Assembly (NCBI RefSeq): GCF_049532985.1
Contig: NZ_CP186693.1
Span: 496,001-560,000 of the forward strand
DNA length: 64,000 nt
DNA from: Promicromonospora sp049532985
Lineage (GTDB): Bacteria; Actinomycetota; Actinomycetes; Actinomycetales; Cellulomonadaceae
Reading direction: 5' to 3'
Below, in pieces: positions 39,572 through 47,772 of the stretch; positions within the stretch are counted from its first letter, which is position 1; each line of letters starts with the position of its first letter. The notes below the pieces were generated by a model. The model made no database searches and had not been told where the DNA came from. It worked only from the letters and a program-made list of their open reading frames with translations. A program made the translations under genes and the position numbers.

Positions 39572-41395
39572 TCAGACGGGGTGGGTCCAGGCGAGCTCGG
39601 CGCGCCGGGAACGGGCCGGCGCTCGATGGGATGGCCGGTGCTGTGGTTGGCGCGTCGGGTGTGGGTGCCGGGGTGGTGGGCTCGGCCGGTAGGCGATCGC
39701 GCCGTGGTCGTGGGTGGTGTGGCAGCCGATGCTGTAGCGGCTGCGTGGGGTGTGTCCGGGTGCTGGGCCGGTCATGCCGACCGCGGGGGTCCAGTCCGGG
39801 CGCGCGCCGCGACCACCCGCTGTGGAGGGGGCGTTGGTCGGGGTGGTACCTGCGGTCGGGACGGCCGTGCCGGTCGGGAGGGTCGGTGACGGGTCGTGGA
39901 CCGGCTCCTGAGCGCCGGGATTCCGCACACCGATCGATCCCGTGGCACCAGCCGGGACCGGTACGTCCGTGACTGCCTCAGCGCCGTTCGAGCTCAGGTG
40001 GTCGGCGCGCAGGGGTGTCGGTGGTATGGGTGCCACCGAGAGGTGGGTGTGTCCGGTCGGAGTCCGGGTCTCCACGGCGTGGCGTCCGTCGTGCTGGGTG
40101 GTCTTCTGTACCCAGCCGGGTGCCTGCTTGGCATGGTTGCACCGCGCGCACAACCCTTGCCCGTTGTCCAGGCTGGTAGGACCGCCCTGGGCGTGCGGGG
40201 TGATGTGGTCCAGGTGCCGGATCGGCGCATCACACCACAACGTGGCACAGATCCCCTGCCCCCGGGCCCGCAGCAAGCCAGCCAGGCCTGGTGGGTGGAA
40301 CCGGGACATCGAGGTCGTGGCCACCAGGCGACCCTGTGGGTCGGTGTAGATGCTGCGCAACCACGCCGCGTTCGTGTCGATCGCGTGCGCGACCAAGTTC
40401 CGGGCCACCGGCGCCGGGACCACACCCCCACCCACCGGGACACCCTCGGTGATCACACCAGGCTGGGTGCCACCAGCCAGCAGCGTGTCGTCGGAGACCA
40501 GGAGGTTGATCGCCACCGGCACATCCGCGGCCCGACCCGGGCCACGCCCAGTGACACGCTCGATCAGAGTGTCGGCCATGATCTGACCGGTCCCCCTCTC
40601 GTCCCCACCCGCCTTCGTGGCCTCGGCGTGGTGCTTGAGCTGGGCGTAGGCCTGTACTCCCTGCCCCATCGGCACCAGGGCGGTCAGGTACACCATCAGG
40701 TCCGGGGCAGGACGGATCGAGACCCGCCGCTCCGAGACGGCCCTCGCGTTGCGGTTCACGCACGCGTGCACATCCAGGCTCGCGGCGAGCTCCTTGATCC
40801 GGGCCACCAACCGCCGCGTCCCCATCCGTACCAAAGCACCCAGGTGCGCGGGGCCGCAGACCTGCTCGTCGATCAGAGCACGATGCTCCACCGACAGGTG
40901 CGACGTCTCCCGGACCAACAACGTGGCCCGCCACTGCGAGAGGATCCCCGTCTGCAACGCCGCGAACGTGTGGGGCATCTGCGTCACCCACACCCGGGAG
41001 GTGGACACGAACCCGGCACCGGCGTGCGGGGACACCCGTAGCGCGGCACCGACCTGGTTCGACACACCACGACCACGCCGCTCCACCCGAACACCCTGCG
41101 CGGCCTCCTCAGCCCTGGTGGCCTCGTCCAGGGCGACCACCAGGCGGGCCTGCGTCGCGGTCACCGCAGCCTTCACCGCCTCCAACTCACCCAACACATC
41201 CACCCACCCCGCCTGCACCCCAACCGACACCACAGCACCACCAGCACTGGCGGCCCCGATGCCAGTAGCACCCGGCAGAATCATCCCCGCCAGCACCTCA
41301 CGCACCGCTGCGACATCAACCACCCCGCTCCCGGGCAGCACCGACCCGCCAGGCTCCCCGCCCGCCAGTCCCGGCATCCCGCCCGATTGCTTCAT
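39572..41395 (-). CDS. DUF222/13E12-repeat family HNH endonuclease, copy 2
   Basis: The 607-residue protein has the same layout as copy 1: DUF222 domain, HNH motif (HLDHITPHAQGGPTSLDN, LCARCNHAKQ) and a Pro/Thr/Arg-rich tail. Residues about 80-460 are almost identical to copy 1 (a few changes such as VRMG for ARMG, and SERRV for SQRRV), while the first 75 residues differ (MKQSGGMPGLAGGEPGG). Such a mosaic fits gene conversion between the two copies. A near-complete SOS-box-like site lies 12 bp upstream. Confidence 0.9.
   Translation of the reverse strand: MKQSGGMPGLAGGEPGGSVLPGSGVVDVAAVREVLAGMILPGATGIGAASAGGAVVSVGVQAGWVDVLGELEAVKAAVTATQARLVVALDEATRAEEAAQGVRVERRGRGVSNQVGAALRVSPHAGAGFVSTSRVWVTQMPHTFAALQTGILSQWRATLLVRETSHLSVEHRALIDEQVCGPAHLGALVRMGTRRLVARIKELAASLDVHACVNRNARAVSERRVSIRPAPDLMVYLTALVPMGQGVQAYAQLKHHAEATKAGGDERGTGQIMADTLIERVTGRGPGRAADVPVAINLLVSDDTLLAGGTQPGVITEGVPVGGGVVPAPVARNLVAHAIDTNAAWLRSIYTDPQGRLVATTSMSRFHPPGLAGLLRARGQGICATLWCDAPIRHLDHITPHAQGGPTSLDNGQGLCARCNHAKQAPGWVQKTTQHDGRHAVETRTPTGHTHLSVAPIPPTPLRADHLSSNGAEAVTDVPVPAGATGSIGVRNPGAQEPVHDPSPTLPTGTAVPTAGTTPTNAPSTAGGRGARPDWTPAVGMTGPAPGHTPRSRYSIGCHTTHDHGAIAYRPSPPPRHPHPTRQPQHRPSHRAPARSRRAELAWTHPV
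40001..41190 (-). repeat. Right arm of ~1.2-kb long-range inverted repeat
   Basis: This is the reverse-complement partner of about 5103-6293. Identity is close to complete over long stretches. The borders lie where the two HNH proteins diverge in the N-terminal region and shortly after the HNH motif (estimated by eye). Confidence 0.85.
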
Positions 41396-41407
41396 GCGAC
41401 CAACCTA

Positions 41408-41423
41408 TCGCACACGCGTTCGA
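41408..41423 (-). promoter_or_regulatory. SOS-box-like site before DUF222-HNH copy 2
   Basis: On the minus strand the site reads TCGAACGCGTGTGCGA, matching TCGAAC-N4-GTTCGA at 11 of 12 fixed positions. ATAGGTT follows as a probable -10 overlapping the site edge, and the ATG is 12 bp away. Sequence and spacing mirror the site before copy 1. Confidence 0.6.
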
Positions 41424-41613
41424 TCTGCATCCTGAACCAGTCACCTCCGCCTCAGCAGAAACCAGCCCCCTAGCCCCTGGACAGTCGAGGGTGCTGGACA
41501 ACCCCGAACGAGCGGCTCGCTCATCGATGCCGCCCAGGGACTCATCGCAGAGACCGCCAACTCGACCCAGCCGGCGATGTTGCTCCCAAGGATCGTGCCT
41601 CCAGCGGTGCAAC

Positions 41614-42114
41614 CTACAGGCCGGTCTGGTCGACGCCGTAGGTCGCCTGTTCCACGGTGAACTGGTCGCCGTACTTGGACGAGAGTTGATCGATGAGGCC
41701 CTGCCGACTGAAGGAGTCGTAGTCCAGATATTCCTGGGCAGCCCTTGCTGCCTGCTCGTTCCAGTCGACGTCGAGCGAGTCGACGGCGAACTCGGCGTCC
41801 TTCACGGGGAAGGCGTCGCCGTACTCGCTGGAGAGCTGATCGATCAGCCCTTGTCGCGAGAAGGCTTGGTAGTCGAGGTAGTCCTCTGCTGTCGCAATGG
41901 CCTGCTGCTGGGACTCGGTGAGCTTCGGCTCGGAGTTGGTCTCCTCAGTGGACTTCTTCTTCTCGGTCGACTCCGGCTGTGACGGAGGGGCGGACGTCGT
42001 TGCCTCGGTGGTGCCCGGGGACCCGTCCGCGACTGGCTCCGTCGGCAGGGAGCACGCCGCAAGGCCGAAGGTCAGAGCTAGAGCGCTCAATGTGGCGGCG
42101 ACGGTGGTGCGCAT
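41614..42114 (-). CDS. Ltp family lipoprotein (host cell surface-exposed lipoprotein domain)
   Basis: The 166-residue protein has a lipoprotein signal (lipobox LAAC, Cys21), a Ser/Thr/Glu/Lys-rich spacer to about residue 62, and two tandem Ltp repeats (ATAEDYLDYQAFSRQGLIDQLSSEYGDAF; AAQEYLDYDSFSRQGLIDQLSSKYGDQF). Ltp-domain lipoproteins were first known from a Streptococcus thermophilus prophage, where one blocks superinfection. Many bacterial genomes also carry cellular copies of unknown role. A phage-exclusion function is therefore possible, not shown. Confidence 0.9.
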   Translation of the reverse strand: MRTTVAATLSALALTFGLAACSLPTEPVADGSPGTTEATTSAPPSQPESTEKKKSTEETNSEPKLTESQQQAIATAEDYLDYQAFSRQGLIDQLSSEYGDAFPVKDAEFAVDSLDVDWNEQAARAAQEYLDYDSFSRQGLIDQLSSKYGDQFTVEQATYGVDQTGL

Positions 42115-42250
42115 GAGCTTGCCTTCCTACGGTGAGGTACATGGTCCATAGAGGGAGGGCCGGGAGGAGGATGTGATGCCGGCCGGGCAGGGCACGGACG
42201 AGCGGGTGCCGGCGTTCCGTACGAAGCATGACTTCGGACGAAGGCCTCGT

Positions 42251-42307
42251 CACCTATCGGCTCCTGGAACACCTATCGGCTCCTGGAACACATATCGGCT
42301 CCTGGAG
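42251..42307. repeat. Three 19-bp tandem repeats
   Basis: The unit CACCTATCGGCTCCTGGAA occurs at 42251-42269 and 42270-42288 exactly, and at 42289-42307 with two changes (CACATATCGG..., ending G). The repeats are head to tail without spacers. They may be protein-binding iterons or simple slippage products; no replication gene is near. Confidence 0.92.
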
Positions 42308-42417
42308 CGGGCCACTTCCGGTGCTCCGTGTGGGAGTGAACCCGCGACCGGGAGACGCTGGGGCGTCTCGGCGGGCAACTGTTTCCGCTGGGTCGGAACC
42401 TCATAACGAAAGCACGG

Positions 42418-42446
42418 AGGCCCGGAATCGTTGAGATTCCGGGCCT
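42418..42446 (-). terminator. Hairpin terminator of the CAT-anticodon tRNA
   Basis: AGGCCCGGAATC and GATTCCGGGCCT form a 12-bp stem with a GTTGA-type loop, immediately after the tRNA 3' end. Compared with the tRNA-Asn hairpin one C-G pair has become T-A on both sides, so the stem is conserved by compensation. Confidence 0.8.
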
Positions 42447-42447
42447 C

Positions 42448-42524
42448 TGGTGCCCCGTGCAGGACTTGAACCCGCGACCGAGAGATTATGAGTCTCCTGC
42501 TCTGACCAGCTGAGCTAACGGGGC
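42448..42524 (-). tRNA. tRNA with CAT anticodon (Ile2-like, or elongator Met)
   Basis: The acceptor stem is GCCCCGT/ACGGGGC with discriminator A and encoded CCA, 77 nt in total. The anticodon loop is CTCATAA, and the T-arm contains GGTTCAAGTCC. The AGCAGGAGACTCATAATCTC arm and GGTCGC variable region resemble bacterial tRNA-Ile2 (lysidine-modified) more than elongator tRNA-Met, but identity cannot be fixed by eye. Confidence 0.9.
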
Positions 42525-42709
42525 CCACGGCAGCACGCCGCGGGAGGATCTTACTGCCTGGGCCCGCCGATCCCGCTGCGGCACACCTGGCCCCGCCCGC
42601 CGCACGACGCCGAAATGCCCTGGCGCGCGTTCGCCGTCGGCCCGTAGGTTCTGCGAGCCCTCCACCGGAGGCGCACCACACCATCCGCACGGAGAACAGG
42701 AGCACTCCC

Positions 42710-43933
42710 ATGTCCTCGAACTTCCCGGTCGCCCTCTCGGGTGCCCGGGCCCGGACCCTCATGTGGGCGCACGAGCACGACGTCGACCACGCGGCCCTGA
42801 ACCAGCTGCGCAACATCTCCGCCCTGCCGTGGGTCGAGGGCGTCCGCGTGATGCCCGACGTCCACCTCGGCAAGGGCGCGACCGTCGGCTCGGTCATCGC
42901 CATGCGTGACGCCGTGTCGCCCAACGCCGTCGGCGTCGACATCGGCTGCGGCATGATCGGCGTGCGCACCTCGCTCACCGCGAGCGACCTGCCGGACGAC
43001 CTCTCCCGTCTGCGGACGCGGATCGAGGCCGCGATCCCGGTGGGGTTCCACGCGCACGACGAGCAGGTGGACCTGCGCCGGCTGCGGCCCGTCAAGGGCT
43101 CCGGCGGCCAGGAGCGGCTGCGCGGCGAGCAGGGGTTCTGGGACCGGTTCGAGACGCTCCACCCGAAGGTGCAGCAGCTCGAGACCCGGGCGCGCAAGCA
43201 GCTCGGCTCGCTCGGCGGCGGCAACCACTTCGTCGAGGTCTGCCTGGACCAGGACGACCAGGTCTGGCTCCAGCTCCACTCCGGCTCCCGGAACATCGGC
43301 AAGGAGCTCGCCGAGCACCACGTCCGCGTCGCCAAGGACCTGGAGCACAACAAGGGTCTCGTCGACCGGGACCTGGCCGTGTTCCTCGCCGGCACGCCCC
43401 AGATGGACGCCTACCTCAACGACCTGTGGTGGGCCCAGGAGTACGCGGCGCGCTCGCGCGCGGTCATGATGGCGCTCGCCGTCCAGGCGGTCCGGGACGA
43501 GTTCACCGGCCGGGACATCACCTTCGACGAGGGCGTGAACGTGCACCACAACTACGTGGCGCGCGAGCAGGTCGACGGCGCGGAGCTGATCGTCACCCGC
43601 AAGGGCGCGATCCGGGCCGGCCGGGGCGACCTGGGCCTGATCCCGGGCTCGATGGGCACCGGCTCGTACGTGGTGCGCGGCCTGGGCAACCCGGAGTCGT
43701 ACTGGTCGGCGTCGCACGGCGCGGGCCGGCGGATGTCGCGCACCCGGGCCAAGAAGGAGTTCACGGTCGAGGACCTCGCGGCGCAGACCGCGGGCGTCGA
43801 GTGCCGCAAGGACTCCGGCGTGCTCGACGAGATCCCGGGCGCGTACAAGGACCTCGACGCGGTGATCGCCGCGCAGTCCGACCTCGTCGAGGTCGTGGCC
43901 CGGCTGCGGACGGTGCTCTGCGTCAAGGGTTGA
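42710..43933 (+). CDS. rtcB: RtcB family RNA ligase
   Basis: The 407-residue protein carries the RtcB fingerprints: MPDVHLGKGATVGSVIAM, GVDIGCGMIGVRT (metal-binding Asp and Cys), LGSLGGGNHFVEV, SGSRNIGKE, GVNVHHNYVA and SMGTGSYVVRG, SHGAGRRMSR. The active-site His that becomes guanylylated lies in the SHGAGR segment. RtcB seals 2',3'-cyclic phosphate RNA ends to 5'-OH ends. No archease or RtcA partner is adjacent, so it may act in RNA repair alone. It has its own ribosome-binding site (AACAGGAGCA). Confidence 0.93.
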   Translation: MSSNFPVALSGARARTLMWAHEHDVDHAALNQLRNISALPWVEGVRVMPDVHLGKGATVGSVIAMRDAVSPNAVGVDIGCGMIGVRTSLTASDLPDDLSRLRTRIEAAIPVGFHAHDEQVDLRRLRPVKGSGGQERLRGEQGFWDRFETLHPKVQQLETRARKQLGSLGGGNHFVEVCLDQDDQVWLQLHSGSRNIGKELAEHHVRVAKDLEHNKGLVDRDLAVFLAGTPQMDAYLNDLWWAQEYAARSRAVMMALAVQAVRDEFTGRDITFDEGVNVHHNYVAREQVDGAELIVTRKGAIRAGRGDLGLIPGSMGTGSYVVRGLGNPESYWSASHGAGRRMSRTRAKKEFTVEDLAAQTAGVECRKDSGVLDEIPGAYKDLDAVIAAQSDLVEVVARLRTVLCVKG

Positions 43934-44049
43934 TCGCGCGGCCGGCCACCGTGGTCCCGACGAGGATCACGGTGGCCGGCCGTGCGTGGGGTGGCCGCCG
44001 GGTGCCGCCCGGGCCAGAGTGGAGAGGTCCGCTCGGGGAGGTGGTCCGC

Positions 44050-44583
44050 ATGACGGTAGCTGCGCCGCGGCACGACGGCGGTACCGGGCCGCGTCCGGCC
44101 GGGGTCGCGCTCGGCCTCCTGCGGGCCGCCGCCACGTCGGCGGTCCTGGTGGTGCTCTACTACGTGCTGCCCCTCGACCGGGACTCGGTCCTCGGGTCGG
44201 CCGTCGGGCTCGGCGTCGGCCTGGTCGTGTTCGCCGTGGCGGTGTACCGGGAGGTGCGGGCGATCGTCCGGTCACGGGCGCCCGCCGTTCGCGCGATCCA
44301 GGCCCTGGCCTGGCTGGTCCCGTTCTTCCTGCTCCTGTTCGCCTCCACCTACTACATGCTCGGCATCCAGGTGCCCGGGGCCTTCAGCGAGACCCTCAGC
44401 CGGTCCGACGCGCTCTACTTCACCGTCGTCACGTTCGCCACGGTCGGGTTCGGCGACGTCGTGCCGCGGGCGGAGGGGGTCCGCCTGCTCGTGTCCGGCC
44501 AGGTGCTGCTCGACCTCGTGATCCTCGGGCTCGGGGTGCGCGTCATCCTCGAGGCGGTGCGCCGGGGCCGGACGACGGGCTGA
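44050..44583 (+). CDS. Two-TM potassium channel family protein
   Basis: The 177-residue protein has two N-terminal hydrophobic segments, then a pore module: a TM helix (AWLVPFFLLLFASTYYML), pore helix with selectivity filter (FTVVTFATVGFGDVVP), and the last TM (LLVSGQVLLDLVILGLGVRVIL). TVGFGD is the K+ filter (TVGYGD type). It lacks a cytoplasmic RCK domain. ATG at 44050 lies behind GGGGAG; GTG at 44041 is possible. Confidence 0.9.
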   Translation: MTVAAPRHDGGTGPRPAGVALGLLRAAATSAVLVVLYYVLPLDRDSVLGSAVGLGVGLVVFAVAVYREVRAIVRSRAPAVRAIQALAWLVPFFLLLFASTYYMLGIQVPGAFSETLSRSDALYFTVVTFATVGFGDVVPRAEGVRLLVSGQVLLDLVILGLGVRVILEAVRRGRTTG

Positions 44584-44629
44584 CCGCGCGGCTGGATCAG
44601 GCGGCCCGACCTCTGGCACCCTGTGCGCG

Positions 44630-45478
44630 GTGAGCGACGCGCGAGACGGGACCGGCGACACGGCTCCCGCAGTCTCGCGACGGCTGCGGGGCCTCGTGCT
44701 CGCCGTCTGGGCGCTGCTGATCGCCCATCTCGCCGCCACGCTGCTGTGGACGGCGCCCGGCTGGGTGACCGGACGGCCCCAGGAGGGTCCGCTCTCCGCG
44801 GAGCCGTCCGGTACGGCTGGGTACGGTGCGCTGGAGACCTGGATGACGCCGGTCTTCGACCAGGGGTGGTCGCTCTTCGCACCTGAACCGCTGCACGTGG
44901 ACTACACGCTGCGGGTGCGGGGTGTGTACCGGGGCGGTGGCGGTGCCCCGGTGCCGGGCCCCTGGATCGACGCGACGGCGGTCGAGCTCCGCGCGCTGAC
45001 CGGTCACGCGCTCCCGGCCGCGACCGAGCGGCCCGCCCGCCGTGTCGCAGCCGAGGCGCGCGAGGCGTACCTCGCACTGCCCGAGGCAGGCCGTGACGTC
45101 GTTCTCCGGTCGACGGCGGCCGCGCCGGACGTTTCCGGCCACCCGGTCGCCTGGGCGGAGCTGCGCGCGGCGCTGCTCGGCACCGGCGCGGCAGCCGGCG
45201 TCGTCGACCGGTACCTCGCGGCGGACCGGGCCCTGGCCGCCTACGCGACGCAGGTGGTACGGGCGTCGGGCTCTGACCGGACGCACCGCCGGCCGGTGTC
45301 CGTCCAGGCGGAGGTCGTGCGCCGCCCGGTCCCGCCGTACGGCTCTGCCGAGCGGCCCCGCCCCACGACGCTCACCTTCGGTGCCCGCCCGCTCCTGCGG
45401 CTGCCCGGGCAGGACGACGCCGCGTTCGGCGCCGTGTGGGCGGGGCTCCAGGAGCTGGGTCACGGGGCGGGGCGGTGA
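44630..45478 (+). CDS. DUF5819 family membrane-anchored protein
   Basis: The 282-residue protein has one N-terminal membrane segment (about residues 18-42), followed by GYGALETWMTPVFDQGWSLFAPEPLHVDYTLRVRG, which is the DUF5819 core (W-x-L-F-A-P-x-P). The rest is an exported alpha-helical domain. DUF5819 proteins are found beside HTTM membrane proteins, as here with a 4-bp overlap. The SdpA/SdpB pair of Bacillus has the same logic, but no toxin gene is seen. GTG start. Confidence 0.82.
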   Translation: MSDARDGTGDTAPAVSRRLRGLVLAVWALLIAHLAATLLWTAPGWVTGRPQEGPLSAEPSGTAGYGALETWMTPVFDQGWSLFAPEPLHVDYTLRVRGVYRGGGGAPVPGPWIDATAVELRALTGHALPAATERPARRVAAEAREAYLALPEAGRDVVLRSTAAAPDVSGHPVAWAELRAALLGTGAAAGVVDRYLAADRALAAYATQVVRASGSDRTHRRPVSVQAEVVRRPVPPYGSAERPRPTTLTFGARPLLRLPGQDDAAFGAVWAGLQELGHGAGR

Positions 45479-46368
45479 CCCGGCTCCTGGACGCCGTCGT
45501 CCGCTGGAGCACCCGGTCAGCCCGTGCCACCCACGGCATCGCGCTGACCCGCATCGTGCTGGGCCTCGCCGTCGGTGCCTACGTCGCGGTGAACGTCCCG
45601 GCGCGCCACGCCCTGTGGGGCGCCGGGGCCCGCTGGACGACGCCGCTCGGCGGGCAGGTGCTCGCCACCGGCCCCGTGCTCACGGCGGTCTGCGTGGCCG
45701 TGATCCTGGTGTCCGCGCTGGTGGCCCTGGGCTGGCGCGCCCGCTGGACCGTGCCGCTGCTCCTGATCGGCTGGTCCGGCCTGACCGCCGTGAACCCGCT
45801 CGTCGCGGACCAAGGGCTGAACCTCGCCCGGATCCTGCTGGTGTACCTCTGCTTCGCGGACACCTCGGCGCGGTGGTCGCTCGACGCCCGGCGCCGGCGG
45901 AGGGCGGCGAGACCGCCGGCGGGCGGTGCCCCGGTGCGCACCCTCCTGCACAACGCCGCCGTCGTCGCGGTGGGCGCGCAGGCCTGCCTGGTGTACGTGC
46001 TGTCGGGGCTGTTCAAGCTGGAGGGGGAGCAGTGGCGTGACGGCTCGGCCGTGTACTACCCGCTCATGCTGCCGCAGTTCCGGCCCTGGCCGCCGCTGGC
46101 CGACCTGATCGCGGGCAGCGGCTGGCTCGTCGCAGCGGTGACGTGGGGAACCGTCGCGCTGCAGCTCGCCTTCCCGCTCCTGCTGCTCCACCCGCGCCTG
46201 CGGATGGCCGCCGTCACCGGCGCGTTGCTGCTGCACGCGGGCATCGGCGTCGTCATGGGGCTGCCGTTCTTCTCGCTCTTCATGCTGGCCGCCGACTGCG
46301 TCTTCCTCGACGTCGCCGCGCTCCGGCGCGCCGGGCCGGGTGCGCGGCCGCGCCCGGAGCCGGGGTGA
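45475..46368 (+). CDS. HTTM-domain membrane protein (SdpB/gamma-carboxylase-like)
   Basis: The 297-residue protein has six to seven membrane segments and the HTTM pattern: LTRIVLGLAVGAYVAVN, WTVPLLLIGWSGLTAVNPLVADQGLNLARILLVYLCFAD, YVLSGLFKLEGEQWRDGSAVYYPLML and LLLLHPRLRMAAVTGALLLHAGIGVVMGLPFFSLFMLAAD. HTTM is the fold of vitamin K-dependent gamma-carboxylase and of SdpB. The GTG overlaps the DUF5819 stop (GTGA), so the two are translated together and probably form a complex. Confidence 0.85.
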   Translation: MTRLLDAVVRWSTRSARATHGIALTRIVLGLAVGAYVAVNVPARHALWGAGARWTTPLGGQVLATGPVLTAVCVAVILVSALVALGWRARWTVPLLLIGWSGLTAVNPLVADQGLNLARILLVYLCFADTSARWSLDARRRRRAARPPAGGAPVRTLLHNAAVVAVGAQACLVYVLSGLFKLEGEQWRDGSAVYYPLMLPQFRPWPPLADLIAGSGWLVAAVTWGTVALQLAFPLLLLHPRLRMAAVTGALLLHAGIGVVMGLPFFSLFMLAADCVFLDVAALRRAGPGARPRPEPG

Positions 46369-46405
46369 GCTCCGGGCGCGGCCGACGGCCAGAGGACGGG
46401 GTGGG

Positions 46406-46903
46406 TCAGCCCACCTGGTGGAGCCAGCGGACCGGGGCGCCCAGGCCCGCGTAGCGGAACGGCTCCAGCTCGTCGTCCCACGCGGCGCCCAGCGCCAGGT
46501 CGAGGGCCTCGCGCATGGCGCGCGGGTCGGCGAGCTCCAGGGCGGCACGGACCCGGTCCTCCGGCACCACCACGTTGCCGTGGACATCCGTCATGGCGTG
46601 GAAGATGCCAAGGTCCGGGGTGTGCGACCAGCGGGCGCCGTCGGCCCCGTTGCTCGCGTCCTCGGTGACCTCGTACCGCAGGTGCGACCAGCCGCGCAGG
46701 GCGGACGCCAGCTTGGCGCCCGTTCCCTGCGATCCCTGCCACGAGTACTCGGCGCGGTACAGACCGCGCCCAGCGGGCTGCGCGGTCCAGTCCATGGAAA
46801 CGCGCACGCCAAGAACGTTCCCCGCGGCCCACTCGATGTGGGGACACAGGGCACGTGGCGCGGAATGCACGAAAAGTACACCCCGCGTGATGACACCGGC
46901 CAT
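46406..46903 (-). CDS. DUF3145 family protein
   Basis: The 165-residue protein matches the actinobacterial family DUF3145: TRGVLFVHSAPRALCPHIEWAAG, VSMDWTAQPAGRGLYRAEYSWQG, TGAKLASALRGWSHLRYEVTEDASNGADGARWSHTPDLGIFHAMTDVHGNVVVPEDRVR, WDDELEPFRYAGLGAPVRWLHQVG. ATG at 46903 is preceded by GGAGGAAG. Function unknown; it is one of the most conserved actinobacterial signature proteins. Confidence 0.92.
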   Translation of the reverse strand: MAGVITRGVLFVHSAPRALCPHIEWAAGNVLGVRVSMDWTAQPAGRGLYRAEYSWQGSQGTGAKLASALRGWSHLRYEVTEDASNGADGARWSHTPDLGIFHAMTDVHGNVVVPEDRVRAALELADPRAMREALDLALGAAWDDELEPFRYAGLGAPVRWLHQVG

Positions 46904-47011
46904 GTCTTCCTCCCTGGGTCGAGGTACGTCTTCCCCTACGTCCTCACCAGGGCGGTGACGCTGTGGCCGGCTGCACAGCGGTGCTCCGGACCACATCCTG
47001 CCCGATCCTGC

Positions 47012-47046
47012 GGCGACATGCGAGGCGAACCGGTGCGCATGTCGCC
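47012..47046. promoter_or_regulatory. 11-bp inverted repeat upstream of DUF3145 gene
   Basis: GGCGACATGCG (47012-47022) and CGCATGTCGCC (47036-47046) are perfect inverted repeats separated by 13 bp. They lie in the 277-bp gap between DUF3145 (starts 46903, minus) and the end of def (47181), so they can act only on DUF3145. An operator or an RNA hairpin in the leader are both possible. The rest of this gap holds no gene. Confidence 0.6.
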
Positions 47047-47162
47047 GAAAGAATCACTTCGTACGACGAGTTCGTGCGGCACATTCTTGCCTAAAGGGAC
47101 GTACCGCCACTAGTGCTGGAACGAATCTCCTGATGATTCATCCCACATGGGCGATATGTACG

Positions 47163-47180
47163 AAAGGGAGCGCTGCTCCC
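47163..47180 (-). terminator. Intrinsic terminator of def
   Basis: GGGAGC-AGC-GCTCCC followed by TTTCG on the minus strand begins directly after the def stop codon. The 6-bp GC stem with a short loop and T-rich tail is a normal intrinsic terminator. Confidence 0.75.
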
Positions 47181-47666
47181 TCAGAGGCGTGCGCGCAGCT
47201 CCCGCATCGCGGCCCGGCGCGTCTCCTTCTGGAGGCGGTCCAGGTAGACCATGCCGTCGAGGTGGTCGCACTCGTGCTGCAGGCAGCGGGCCATGATGCC
47301 GGTGCCCTCCACGGTGACGGGCTTGCCGTCCAGGTCGATGCCCTCGACCCGCGCGTAGTTGGCGCGCACCGTCGGGTACCAGAGCCCGGGCACGGACAGG
47401 CAGCCCTCGCCGCCGTCCTGCAGCTCCTCGCCCAGCTCGACGATGCGCGGGTTGATCACGTACCCGATCTCGCCGTCGATGTTCCACGAGAAGGCCCGCA
47501 GCGAGACCCCGATCTGGTTGGCGGCCAGCCCGGCGCGACCTTCGTCGTCGACCGTCTCGACCAGGTCGGCGACGAGACCGCGCACGCGGTCGTCGATCGT
47601 CGCCACGGTGTCGCACGGGGTGCGCAGCACGGGGTCGGGAACCACTCGGATCTCACGCATTGCCAT
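47181..47666 (-). CDS. def: Peptide deformylase
   Basis: The 161-residue enzyme has the three deformylase motifs: GLAANQIGVS, EGCLSVPG (Cys metal ligand) and QHECDHLDG (two His ligands and catalytic Glu). It removes the formyl group from nascent proteins. ATG at 47666 is chosen, with a second in-frame ATG two codons later. The longer frame upstream adds a non-conserved Arg-rich stretch. Confidence 0.95.
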   Translation of the reverse strand: MAMREIRVVPDPVLRTPCDTVATIDDRVRGLVADLVETVDDEGRAGLAANQIGVSLRAFSWNIDGEIGYVINPRIVELGEELQDGGEGCLSVPGLWYPTVRANYARVEGIDLDGKPVTVEGTGIMARCLQHECDHLDGMVYLDRLQKETRRAAMRELRARL

Positions 47667-47772
47667 GCGTACATTCTCCCATGTCACGACCCGGGGGCGC
47701 CGTCGGCACACCCCGGACATGCCAGACGCTCAGGCCACGCGGGTGACCTGAGCGTCCGACGAGGCCTGTGGC

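Larger units (their letters stand above)
42115..42447. other. Non-coding interval with iterons and a tRNA-like remnant
   Basis: No credible gene is seen in these 333 bp. They hold the Ltp promoter side, three 19-bp tandem repeats (42251-42307), and a stretch near 42327-42385. That stretch shares TGAACCCGCGACCG (42337-42350) with the neighbouring tRNA (42467-42480) and has a GAGACG/CGTCTC hairpin where an anticodon arm would be. The anticodon loop is abnormal, so it looks like a degenerate tRNA copy. The tRNA terminator closes the interval. Confidence 0.5.

Noticed and set aside
41614..42114. Prophage
   Set aside because: The Ltp lipoprotein is the only phage-linked gene at this place; no structural, replication or integrase genes surround it.
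42251..42307. CRISPR array
   Set aside because: The three 19-bp repeats are head to tail without spacers, and no cas gene is near.
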